Assembly: GCF_008831285.2 (NCBI RefSeq)
Contig: NC_045142.1
Location: forward strand, 13,594,716-13,658,715
DNA from: Nymphaea colorata
Taxonomy: Eukaryota > Streptophyta > Magnoliopsida > Nymphaeales > Nymphaeaceae
Reading direction: 5' to 3'
DNA length: 64,000 bases
In this document: piece after piece, positions 1 to 11,400 of the stretch
Position numbering within the stretch: the first letter of the stretch is position 1
Layout of the letters: each line of letters opens with the position of its first letter
Notes under the pieces: generated by a model
Seen by the model: only the letters and a program-made list of their open reading frames with translations
The model's database searches: none
Told to the model about the DNA's origin: nothing
Position numbers and translations under genes: made by a program

Positions 1-1537
1 TACAATCATCACAAGAGATCATTTCTTTACATTTCTCTTTCAAAAAAGGGATACAAGACATTTTTCCTAAACTTGAATGCCCAAGTCTTTGATGCCAAAC
101 TTGAATGTCACTCTTCTTGACTACATTGCAAGTAGGGTTGGAAAGATCCAAAAAATCAACATAGTAGAGATCATTTTTCCTAGAACCTTCCCCAATCGTC
201 TTCTTGGAAAGATGGTCCTGTATCAAAAATTTATTTTGTGAGAAGATAATATCACATCCATGATTTGTTATTTGAGAAACCGACAAGAGATTTAAGTTAA
301 GTTTGGGAATAAATCTAACTTTTGGTATTTTAAAAACTTTTGAATTAAAATTTTGATCAATATTCCCAACACATTTGATTTCAAGAGGAGTTCCATCGGC
401 GGTTTTAACAAATGGGCAAGTTTCTTCCTTAGTGCATTCGGTAAGTAAAGAACTACAAGGGGTCATATGAAATGAAGCTCCGGAATCAAGAATCCAAGAG
501 TACTTACTTGATGATGTAGATGCCACCGTTGCTCCGGAGATTGGAGAAGTCCCTCCTCCTTTGAAAAGCGGTTGAAGAGCATCAATAAGCTTTGGTTGGA
601 GGGCACTTACAAGTTGGTCTAGGTAAAATCGATTGCTTTCTTCATACATTGTCCCAGCCACACTTGTCTTTTTATCAAATCTCCTCAATTTAGGACATCT
701 AAGTTTAGTATGTCCTTCTTCTTGACAATGGAAACATATGATCTTCTTGTTGCCATTATTGTTATGCTCATAGTTTCGATTAAAGTGAGGAGGCCTATAA
801 GTTCTCATATGAGCACCGGGTCTTGAGGTAGCAAGAACACTCTCACTTTTATCTTTGGAAAAATTGAGTCTATTCTCCTCCATTTGAAGTTCCGCTATGG
901 CTTCATTCATAGATGGCACTTTATGCCTATGGAGCAAGGAAGTTTTGACTCCATCATATTCCGATCTAAGACCAAGAATGAATTTATAAAATTTCTCCCT
1001 TTGGATTTGTTTTTCTCTAACTCCAATGTCTCTTGGATCATACCATTCAGGTTCAAATAGAGCAAGTTCGTCCCATAATTGCTCCATTTCTCCAACGTAT
1101 TCTTTAATAGACTTATCCCCTTGTTGGAGACTTGCAATCTTCATTTGAAGATTGCACATGTAGGCCACATCCTTCATAGTGTGGGTTTTCTTGAGGAATT
1201 CCCAAGCTTCATGAGCAAAATTATGTTTTGCTATTTGGCCCATGGTTGTAGTATCAACACAAACAATAATCCAAGTGATAATCTTGTGGTGTCCTATCTT
1301 CCACTCTTTCCATTTTTTCTCATATTCATTCATAACCTTGTCTTTTTCAACTCCATCTAGTTCTTGGGCTTTACCATCTATGGTCTTGGTGAGGACTAAT
1401 TGAGGTTCACCTTTAGACCCATCAACAAGTCCCCATAGGCCTTTACTTCTAATAAAATGTTTGATAGTTTTTGCCCAAGAAATATAATTTGATGAAGTTA
1501 ATTTAGGAAGAGGAGTAGAAGAAGTTCTTTCATCCAT
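1..1537 (-). CDS. Copia gag-protease-preintegrase polyprotein, N-terminal 512 codons
   Basis: Structural and processing polyprotein of the copia element; it would form cytoplasmic virus-like particles. The ATG at 1537-1535 opens a frame with no stop to the window edge. In order: a UBN2-type copia gag domain (roughly residues 15-230, with SNYISWAK near the start), a CCHC zinc knuckle CFHCQEEGHTKLRC (about 691-735), an aspartic protease with an intact WILDSGAS catalytic motif (about 474-500), and the start of the GAG-pre-integrase domain, WHQRLGHSSLGKM (about 57-100). The length and uninterrupted frame contrast with every other retroelement in this window, so it is the youngest and most likely competent copy. 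The start follows the LTR and primer-binding site by about 280 bases, normal for copia. The remaining integrase, reverse transcriptase and RNase H should lie to the left of the window. Confidence 0.93.
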   Translation of the reverse strand, partial: MDERTSSTPLPKLTSSNYISWAKTIKHFIRSKGLWGLVDGSKGEPQLVLTKTIDGKAQELDGVEKDKVMNEYEKKWKEWKIGHHKIITWIIVCVDTTTMGQIAKHNFAHEAWEFLKKTHTMKDVAYMCNLQMKIASLQQGDKSIKEYVGEMEQLWDELALFEPEWYDPRDIGVREKQIQREKFYKFILGLRSEYDGVKTSLLHRHKVPSMNEAIAELQMEENRLNFSKDKSESVLATSRPGAHMRTYRPPHFNRNYEHNNNGNKKIICFHCQEEGHTKLRCPKLRRFDKKTSVAGTMYEESNRFYLDQLVSALQPKLIDALQPLFKGGGTSPISGATVASTSSSKYSWILDSGASFHMTPCSSLLTECTKEETCPFVKTADGTPLEIKCVGNIDQNFNSKVFKIPKVRFIPKLNLNLLSVSQITNHGCDIIFSQNKFLIQDHLSKKTIGEGSRKNDLYYVDFLDLSNPTCNVVKKSDIQVWHQRLGHSSLGKMSCIPFLKEKCKEMISCDDC

Positions 1538-1820
1538 AATGTGTACCTTGTAAAGGAAACGTTGAGGTAGTGCTAGGATGAAAAACAGCCACACAAAATG
1601 AAGTGTTTGACGCGTCAAAGACTGCCACAATCTTCACCACCAAGGGAGCTTTATCCCGTCATAAATATCACCAAAAGAGGCCAGTAAAATAACAACACCT
1701 TCTTGTGTCAACTCAAAGCAGCAATATATCGAACACTTGGAGTGCTTCACGGCTCCAACGGAAGAGAAATACCAGGGATCTTCAAGCTTGAAAGACAGCA
1801 AGACAAAGAGCCAAAACCTT

Positions 1821-1832
1821 GCTCTGATACCA
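1821..1832 (-). other. tRNA-iMet primer-binding site of the left copia element
   Basis: The minus strand reads TGGTATCAGAGC immediately after the LTR end. This is the classic complement of the 3' end of plant initiator-Met tRNA and fixes both the LTR boundary and the orientation. Confidence 0.93.
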
Positions 1833-2017
1833 TGTAAATCAGTCCCAATCTTGAGAATGAAAACACTTCAAGAGATACACTATCGAAGATCCCAACACCT
1901 TCAATAGGTAAATGCACAACCAAACCTCAAACTTGAGGAGAAGATAAATATATTAATCTCAAAAGAAGAGAACACAAGAGAGGCCTAAAAGCCTTAACAA
2001 AACAAGGGACAACAGTC

Positions 2018-2032
2018 CCTTATTTATAGTAC
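2018..2032 (-). promoter_or_regulatory. TATA box in the copia LTR
   Basis: The minus strand reads ACTATAAATAAGG inside the LTR, between the hairpin (2062-2118) and the LTR end. This is the expected place for the LTR core promoter, with transcription towards lower coordinates. Confidence 0.6.
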
Positions 2033-2061
2033 AATGTAAGGGAGAGAAGAAGGAGGAGTTG

Positions 2062-2118
2062 GCTGTTGGGCCAGCTCCAACGGCTAGAAATCTAGCCGTT
2101 GGAAGCTGGCCCAACAGC
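2062..2118. repeat. 57-bp near-perfect inverted repeat in the LTR
   Basis: Arms of 27 and 28 bases beginning GCTGTTGGGCCAGCT pair across a two-base loop, with one bulged T. The stem is GC-rich and sits directly upstream of the LTR TATA box on the minus strand. Confidence 0.9.
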
Positions 2119-2406
2119 TAGTTCCCCTTTACAAAATAAGAAAAAGTAAAAATAGAAAAAGAAAAGAAATAAAAAAGGTACATAAAAAAAGAAAAAGAAA
2201 CAAATAAAATAAAATACATAAACACCTATGCATACATAGATATTCATATGTACAAATCATACATGAAACTAGATGTATGACAGTATTTATGAAATATACA
2301 TATGTATACTTACATAATGTCTAATCTTTAAATTCTAACAATTTCGTGGAGTAGATGGTAAGGTTTATTTTGAAAGCATTCTAACGTTGGATATATCTTT
2401 GCACAG

Positions 2407-5400
2407 GAACATATGTACTTGTAATAACTTCAACAAAGCAAGTGGGGACATATTTTGGTCACCATATCTTCCAAGTGACATCATTGAAGTTCATTTCTTG
2501 CAATGAGGCTTTGAAGCTTTCAAGTTACCAAGAGGTTTCTTTGGAGTTCAAGCTATACATAAATCTCTTAGGATAAGACACTGCCAGCGAATGTTCTATT
2601 TCGGTTTGTGTTATAGTTTGCCAATTTAAATATTGTCACACTTTACATGCAGAAAAGAGATGAGGCTTACTTTACCACTTTGCTGAAAACGGTAGAATTG
2701 ACTCCAGGATTATATTACTCATATGAAGTTGACCTGACAGTGAAGTGAGTTCGTTCATTTTGAAGTGCATAAGTCATCCATAGTCTTGATTGCATTGTAT
2801 TTTACAAGTGAATGTTAATATAAAGTCTGAACTGCTCTCTTCATCAGCAGAATTTAAATCAGAATTATTGTTTTACAGTTTGCAAAGGAGATACAGGTTA
2901 GCTGAAAAAAGTGTGTTCAAACCACTATGGAAACAGGTATTATTCATGTGACAGATTTAATGCTTGATGAAATTAGTTGGTGATATACAAAATGATAAAC
3001 TTATGACATGGAAACCTGGAACTAATTGTTTTTCCTTAGTCATCTCACTTTTTGGTCAGTATCATTTGTTCGATAGATATGATGCCCATAGGTAATTGGA
3101 ATGAGGAACTGAAAAAGGCTATTTTGACATGCTGTGGTTTTGTGAAACTCCATGTACTTCTGGCGTCATCACACGGCAGGAAATATATTTTATTATTTTT
3201 TAACCTTTTCCACAAGAACATGCTTAGTTACACAAAATTTCTTTTAACAGGAGACGAAGAAAGAAAGTCAAATGACATAGGGGCCTGTTTAACCACATGA
3301 AGTTTATGTGTGTGGGAATTCTGGTTATGATACAAATCAAACTGCAGGAACCTACAGTTTTCAATGTCAGCTTCATTTCATGCTGTAAAAGTGGAAGCCT
3401 TCTTAATATCCCAAAGGAGAAGGCTTCTGGTATGCCAAATACATAATGTAGCAGCTTTTTGATCTTGCTTAGTACAAAGTTACAAACTAGTAACGCTTAA
3501 AAGGTGTATATCAGTCAGAAAGTAATAAAGGTCACTTTATTTATATCATTTAAAATGCATGGACATGTCTTATGAAAGGAGAGAGCCCATTATATATACA
3601 CGTAGGAGAGCTTATGTAGCTTTTGGGACTTGGGAGAGCCCATTAAATATATGATGATGAGTCCGACTATAGGTAGTTCTGTGTATAAAATGCATATGTT
3701 ATAAAAAATGGAATTTTGCCTACTCATATGGGTTAAATCTGAAATATATATATATATATAATATGTCATGATATGTTCGAAAATATCACGATATCATGAT
3801 ATTAATGAAAAAAATGGAAAAAATGCATGACATTTTTAGAACAAGGTAAAAATCAATTTATGACGTTTTTATCTCGATTTTTTCATTTGTTTTCTTTCAT
3901 TTTTTTGTTTCCAATTTTTCAACTTGCTTCATTGTTTTATTTTCTCCTCTTTTAGGTATTTAATGTGACCTCCTAGATGTAGTATGATGCTTACTTTTGT
4001 ATCATTTTAACTAGATATATTTTATGCCTTCTTATTATTTTCTCACTTATTTATTTGTCCCTAATGCTTTGAATTTTTTAGTGTTAAGAAAATTTTCTAG
4101 CTTTTCCTGGAAAAGCCAACTTTACTGAAAAGTACCCGACAAAAACCTTACCCATAATAGCCCGAGAATGATATTTGTGGCTATATATATATATATATAA
4201 TCAAACATTTGGCTAGAAGGATTAATATTTTGGGTTAGAAATTTTTAGACAGTTTTAAAAAGTCTGTATTTATATAAATATATGTAACACGTGGGCATTA
4301 TGGAAATAAAAACAGAAACAACCCATCTCAGGGCTTTGACCAACAATATAATTTTCAATAACTTAGCACATTATTTCCACATTGCAGATTAAATGTCCAT
4401 AATTTCTCTTCATTTTCTCTTATGTTCCTACAGACATACAACTCATTCATCGCCTGAGAACATGTTCCGCAGTACGTTTCTCTACTTCACTATGCTTCTC
4501 ACTATCAAAGCATCCAGAGCAATAAATCAACCTAAGAAACTAATGAAGTATGGAACATCTATTTAAGAAACTAACAGTGTGGAACATATATTTCCAAACA
4601 AGAATGGATTACACCGATGGGGTTAAAGAAAACTAGAAATGCTACATAGCAAGCACATGATATAAGTTGTTTATGAAAATGAGCTATTTGGTGTACTTAT
4701 GACTCCTTTAACAACAGCAAGCTCGAGTCAAAGTTAAGACCAAATGCACACCAGACTCGCACAAATTTCAGTGGCTGCAGTTGATGGCATCTGACACAGT
4801 TCTCATTGAATTTGGCATGTTAGAGCTGCACCAGCAGCCAAGGGTGTGACATTGATGTGCCGACATCCTTGAAGAGCTTGTTACAATGGTTGCAATTGAA
4901 CACCAAATATACAAACCAAACTTTCCTTTCCTAGTAGACTAAACCAGTGATTAGAATGTTAATTGTCAAACCATATGCTTACCCACCTTCCCAAAAATTA
5001 AATTCGGGAATTCTTTTAACAGATCATTGAATGCTCCATGCAGGCTGATCCACGTTATGTCTGGAATAAAAGTTTGATGGAAGATCTGATTGAAGCTAAG
5101 GTATTGCACATATTATATGGTCTTTATACTCAATGAGACAGAATAATAGTATGACCTATCTGCACTATCTCCAGTATTATGCTAAGGGCTTCATCGAGAA
5201 ACAACGGTTACACATTCTTCCTACAGAAAAATGTACTTGTGCTTGTTACAAACAAAAGAAACATACAGTGTCAATTTGCAGCACCTATGGCATTTATATT
5301 AATCTCCTTTATTCACAATTGATAGGGGAACTAAATAGAAGTGGAGATGGCTGAGCCAAGCCTAGACCTTTGTTGTCCTTGTTTGGCTTAGTACATTGTA

Positions 5401-8400
5401 TAATTCAGCTTCAGTGTAAAGTACCTGTTTGACCTTTAGTTGCTCTAATTCAAAGCAGGCTTTAAACCTTGTCATTTTTGCTATAAGTGTGTTCAGCATT
5501 GTGTTTAAGTTTTAACTCCGAAGGAGCAGGAATCTAACTAAAGTATGCGATTGGGAGCCTGCGGTCGTGTAATTCACATTGTGCTTTAACGGTTTGCTCC
5601 ATTCAACAAGCTTGATATTTACTCAATCTAGGGCATATAGCTACCAGATCAGCTCATAATTTCATGTTTTTCATGATCATTAATTGTCTCCCTTCTATGC
5701 ATTTCAGCTGACAACTTTTTGACAACTTTTTCTCTTCTGTGCAGCTTGATGCATTTATCATTCCCTTAGTCCAGGGAAATATCCTGATGATTATTTCTTG
5801 GGAAGTTCTTCACTAGCATTAATGTTTAATTTCGTGTCAAGATATGATTAATGTTGGACTTAACAATCTCAAGCTTCCAGCATATTGAATTTACACCAAA
5901 AAATTCCCCTATCGTGATTACTACAATTTCAAGAAGATGCACAAGACGTCTGGGTCAGTGGCCTATTGATATGCTTTGCTTTTTCAAATGATGCATTTCA
6001 GCATTTCATTAGCTTGTATTTTTAGGTACAAGAATGTGGAGAAGGGGAGCAAATCTAGAAGGCGACACTGCTAACTTTGTAGAGACAGAACAAATAGTAC
6101 AATTTGATGGTTTGGTTGCTGCATATATACAGGTAGTCCTTGTTTATTTTGAGTGTGAGTGTATGACGTGTGTTGGTTATGCATTTGCATGTTCGCATGA
6201 TTGTTAGCACTTTTTGCTGATCTAGACTTGGGATGAAAGAGCACACGTTTGAGTTTTTGCCCATCAAGTTTTTGGTGTTGTGTTTGTGCATGGATAATGT
6301 AGCATTAATGTTTGTTGGAAGATTTTCCTGTGCACTATTTCTAGATAAAGTTTTCCACCATTTTGCCCTGATAGTGTAAGAGAAAAGGATTAAATCTTCT
6401 TCCCTATTTGTGATGGGCAATAATACATGATGAAAATTAGATTCAGCCTTTTTTCAATTTTATAAGCAAGATGTGCCTATTTGAGCTACTTAAACTTTAT
6501 AACTCTACTTGCTATGACTGTTTTTTCTTATAGATTCGTGGGTCAATTCCTCTTCTTTGGGAGCAGATTGTAGATCTGAGTTACAAGCCAAGGCTCAACA
6601 TAATTAACCATGTCGAAACAGTATGTTGGCCCTTCTTTTTCTTTAGCTTGTGCATGATTCATTTATTTGTGCTAATACACTTAACATTTTGCAGTCAAAA
6701 GTTGTGGAACACCATTTTGTTGATCTTGCACAAAGATATGGATCAATCTTGGTTATTGACTTGACTGATAAGGTAGGCTTACTCAACAAATCTGAGATAT
6801 AGTCTGTATGGGTGTCCAGAAAGTGGAACTGTAGATTTATTTTTTTGAATAAAAGGGCAATCAACCTAGGCTTTGTGACTTTGAAATAGCAAACTCTTTT
6901 TTACTTTTTCTCGCTCAGTTCTTTATTGGCTTCAACTTTTACTACTCTGCTGATGTTAGTGCTTGAGAAAGAGGTCATGGTATGCTCATATGAAGCACAG
7001 CCTAGTACCTGAAGAATTTATGCAGTGTGGTTTAGTGATAGATGGGATCCTAGATTTGGATCTAGTTAGGCTTTAGATGTGGTTTTATTTGATATTGATG
7101 TTATTTTGGATTTGGAATTTTGGACCCTTTTGTTTAGTGGATTCAGGATCCAATTCTGATCTAGGATTTAAGCCTCCTAAAAAGGTTTTTTTTCTTTTGT
7201 TTTAGGCTAATTGTTGATTAAGAAAAAACCATATTTTCCTTTGCATTTGGTATCAAAGCCCAGGTTGCCTCCTCGATTTCCATGATGTCTGGGAATCCAA
7301 GGGACGATCACGTGTTAGAAGAGGTCTGCCACCTCCTTTATTGCTGCAAAAGGCTCGCCAACTACCTCCGACCCACCTACACCTCAGCGAAGGTGGTAGT
7401 GGGTCCTCCCACTACTAGGAACGTTCGTCTGATCCGTTCCCAGAGGCTGACATGGGGCTGGGGTAGAGGTTGAACCCACCCACCATTCGGGCTGCCGTCG
7501 GGCCGAGGCGGTCCCCAGCGATAACTCGCCGGTTCCTGGTGAGCTGCTGGTGGCTCCTTGGGGGCCAGGGCCGCTGACTCTTTGATCGGCATCAAGACTC
7601 ACCTGATGCTCCTGTACCTAATGCATAGGGAACATCAGCGGGGACCCAACGCCCTCCTGGGTCAGACTGGGAGCTGAAACCCGTCGGGCCGGCCTGGGTT
7701 CTATTGTTCCTCCAAACTGGGACGGGTTTCTTGACCCAGTTCGACTTGTTCAGGCCAATTCAGGGCCTTTGGAGCCATTTCTTGGGCTTGAGAACCATAA
7801 TTTGGATCCTTAACCCCTTTCCAAAGCCACTTATAGTGGATTGGGCTCATGTCTACCCTTGAACTTGATCTTGGGCACTTGCCCATGTCCAGATATGTGA
7901 TCCCAAAACCACTCGTGCCAAAATTGGATCCCAATGTTACCCCCATTTCACTTTGAGCTAGGCTGGGACCAGACTTACCTACTATGGACCACAACTCGAG
8001 CTCCTACCTTGGCTCCCATCCTCTGCAAGGCTTGATTTGAATTTCCAACTATCCTTATTGAGATATGACCAATAGTTAGGGGACTCGAGGTTCGGTTCCT
8101 CGGGCTATCAATACTTGCATCATCCCCACCTACACCCTTAATTTGTTTAGGCCACCCATTTTACCTTCAATCAAGCCTCAGTTATTGTCTTGGACCCTAC
8201 TGAGTGCCACACATTGACCTTGGACCAACATAAAACCCAGACTCTCTCCATAACCCTCATACCACACCCGGTCAGGTGTGACCAGCTGTACCACAGGCAC
8301 CACCCGGCCACCTGTCCCTTTCAACAAGATTGCCAGGAGCAGCTCAAGGATGTCAGTTGCAGTAGGGGCAGACTCATCAGGAGTGCCCGCAGGTGAGGAC

Positions 8401-11400
8401 AAAGGGTCGATCACCCCAATAGCATGCCGACTATGGTGACAATGTGTTTGAGATCACAGATTTTGGAGATGAGGCGTTCTGGAACAAGCACCCTCGGTCA
8501 GTCTTTTCAAATTGATTCTTCAAAAGATTTTTTGATTTGACTAACTTAAAATTTATCTCTTCTTGAAATGATCATATCATCATCAATATACACTATTATA
8601 ATGTTTTTTACATCAGAATTTGTAACAAAGAGAGCAGTGCCAGTGTAACTGGAGGTAAATTCTAAATTTTTCATAGCATTACTAATTCTATCAAAGCTAG
8701 CTTTGGGAGCTTGTTTGAGACCATGTAAGGTTTTCCTTACACTAAGAACTCCTCCTTGTTGAGTTTTAAGGCCAGCAATTTCCATGTAGACTTCCTCATT
8801 CAAATAACCGTTCAAAGAGCGGTCTTTTGTAACCATTTGGTAGATGTTCTATTTTCTAGCAGCAGCTATGGAAATAACGGTTCAAATTAAGGTCATCCTA
8901 GTTACTGGGGCAACTTCCATATGCTTGAGTGTAACCTTTAGCGACTAACCTATCTTTATATCTTTCCAAGGTCCCACCATTCTCAGTCTTGATTTTGTAA
9001 GTCCATCTTGAACCAATTACTTTCTTGACCATAGGTAAGTCTTGAATTCCCAAGTGTGAGAGTATTTCAAAGGTTTTTGCCATTATCACAGGAAAACCAC
9101 GAATGTCCCTTGAAGAAGAAGATTCAAAAGATTTAAATGATGACTTCTAGACGAGAACAACATAAATCTGCATGTTCTCTCTCTCTCTCTCTCTTCTAGT
9201 GATCATTTCCTTCCTTTGAAGATCCTAACATTAAAAGTGGGCGAGCTCGACAGAAAAATTAGTAAGCATAGAGTTTGGACATATAAACAATGTATTTTTT
9301 TTTTTAATATTAGGAGCAAACAATTGTGAGACAAATTGATTGAGGATCAAGGAAGTAAATGATAGCATTTCTACTGTGAGAAAAAAAATGGTGGGTTCCA
9401 TCTCTAATCACAATATTATTTTTACTGGAATAACAAGGTAAGTTTGTGAGCTTATCAACATCGTCTTTTAGATGAATTGCTGTCTAGGTTTTCTCTCCCT
9501 CAGAGTCCTTCCTAGTTTTTGCATGTATTGTTTCCCTCATTTTGAGGATAAACCAGCAATCAATCTTGATGCGTCCACTTTTTATTATTGCAGTTGCTGC
9601 ATTTAGTGGCATATTTGGTGTAGAAAACTACCTGTAACCTCTTGTCCATACTGTTAGCGCCTAGCGGTCTCTACATTCTCAAAAATTGTGTCCTCCTCAA
9701 CCTCAACCATAAGTCATCCTTGTAGGTAAGACCGTATGCATGTTTCACAGTTATCAACATCGATGCCATTTAAGCTCAACTTATATTGATGAAGTTTGAT
9801 AAACAGATCTTAAAAATTAGTCAAATTTACCAAACATGTGAGAACTTTGGCAATGGACACAATGGGTTTCCCATAGATGTTTGGAAAGAAAGTCAATAGA
9901 GAACTGAGAAGAAGAGTCAAAGAAGATCTCTTGAAGAAAGGGGCTTTCCTTGGCGATTAATCACAGATCTCCTTGGGTTCCAGCCTTTTGAGTGTAATGT
10001 GACTTTAGTACCATGTTAGATACGGAACAACAATCATTGAAACCTATGTTTGCAAGAAATATTGAGAAGAAGATGAAGGGGATGCAGAAGAGTCATGGCT
10101 CTATGTACTTCCTTGTCATAGACCAAAACATGGAATAATAATACTCCTATTGCAAGAATAATATTACAGTTATTTCCACATATATACACCAAGTTCACAT
10201 GACATCATGTGGATTTGGATCATGACTGAGTCCAGATTCAACACGTCTTATCAATTGCATGTTAGTTCATGGCTGATATATTTTCTTTATTTTCTTTGAC
10301 ATGTCCATTTTCAAGTTGCTTTGTTTGACATCTTTGAGTTTGTTGAATGTCTCACAACATCTAAGGACAAACTTGCTAGGTTGAGCATTCTGGAGACTGT
10401 TTGTTTGATTATGTGTAGGATTGTAATAGTTAGTAATCCTTTGTAGATTTGCAGTACTGTGTTTATTGAATAAGATGATGTTTCTTTCACTTAAACTAAT
10501 TAATTGTGTTACCAAATATTGAGTTCTTTCTTCACTTTCTTTTTGTTGAATTCTTTCTTTCTTCAAAAGAACAGATTAAGGAATTTGCTTGAGTTTTATT
10601 TGTATTATTTTGTTTGAATTTATAGGAAAGAATAGTTAGTATGCCTTTATGATTTGCAGTATGGTGTCAAATGAATTACAAGCACATTCTCTTTTTTTCA
10701 TGTTAACTAGTTTATTTCTCCATAAAATATTTTGTTTTTTTGAAGGGGACTTTCATGTAGGAATTTAATTCCATTGGTAGGAAGAAAAGAAAACACATTT
10801 TATGTATAGTAAATGTTTACTTTGAATCATAGCCACAAATATCATTTTGGGTTTTTATTGGTGAGGTTTTTCTAGGGTCCTTTTTGGCAAAGCTGTTTTC
10901 TTGGGGAAAATCTCGGAAAATTTTGGCATTTTTTAAAAAAATGAAAAAATTCAAAAGATAAGGTAAAAAGAATAAATAAATGAAACCCTAATCGGAAGAC
11001 ATAAAAAAATATCCAAATAAGATGATAAAGTTGATATTTTTATGATGTTAAAAATGATGATAAATACTGTGCTTGAAGTTTAAGGTTTAAATTTTACTGT
11101 ACAAGGGAAATTTAAACTCTAAAACAGAAGTAAATGGAAGTAAATCATGCATTGCGGGCTCCTCTGTTGGCATAAAGTGGAAAAGTATTGTGCGCTGGAG
11201 GAATGATGCATTGTGACCTCCCTCTTATGTCTAAACCAAATGAAATAGTGAAAATTTCGCTGTGAATGAAAAATAAACAGAAAAATATGCTATAATCTCA
11301 ATAAAAACACAACAAATTATTTTCACATTTTTTTTTTCAAATTCTCACGTCTTTTAACATCATTTTTGTCAATTTTTTTTTGTTTATGTCGTAATATTTT

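Larger units (their letters stand above)
1..2340 (-). mobile_element. Ty1/copia LTR retrotransposon, 5' part, running off the left edge
   Basis: Read on the minus strand the order is 5' LTR (2340 to 1833), primer-binding site, short leader, then gag-protease running off the window. The LTR begins TGTTAGAATT and ends TTACA, followed at once by a 12-base match to the initiator-Met primer-binding site. The open coding frame suggests a young, possibly complete element; the 3' half and 3' LTR lie outside. The element adjoins intron sequence of the SAC phosphatase gene at 2341, so it probably lies within an upstream intron of that gene in the opposite orientation. The 5-bp target duplication cannot be tested because the other end is missing. 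Confidence 0.93.
1833..2340 (-). repeat. 5' LTR (508 bp) of the left copia element
   Basis: Bounded by TG and CA (plus strand TGTAAATC to TTCTAACA) and adjacent to the primer-binding site. It contains a TATA box on the minus strand near 2020-2030, and just upstream of it a long inverted repeat (2062-2118). The segment at about 2125-2220 is A-rich in plus-strand reading. As a 5' LTR it should drive minus-strand transcription away from the SAC gene. Confidence 0.9.

Noticed and set aside
5745-5880. Ordinary GT-AG splicing from the GT in TTAGTCCAG (5768) to 5880
   Set aside because: It keeps frame but deletes the conserved Val-Gln-Gly and Phe-Gln residues, so the U12-type AT-AA alternative fits the family better. 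Not excluded without transcripts.
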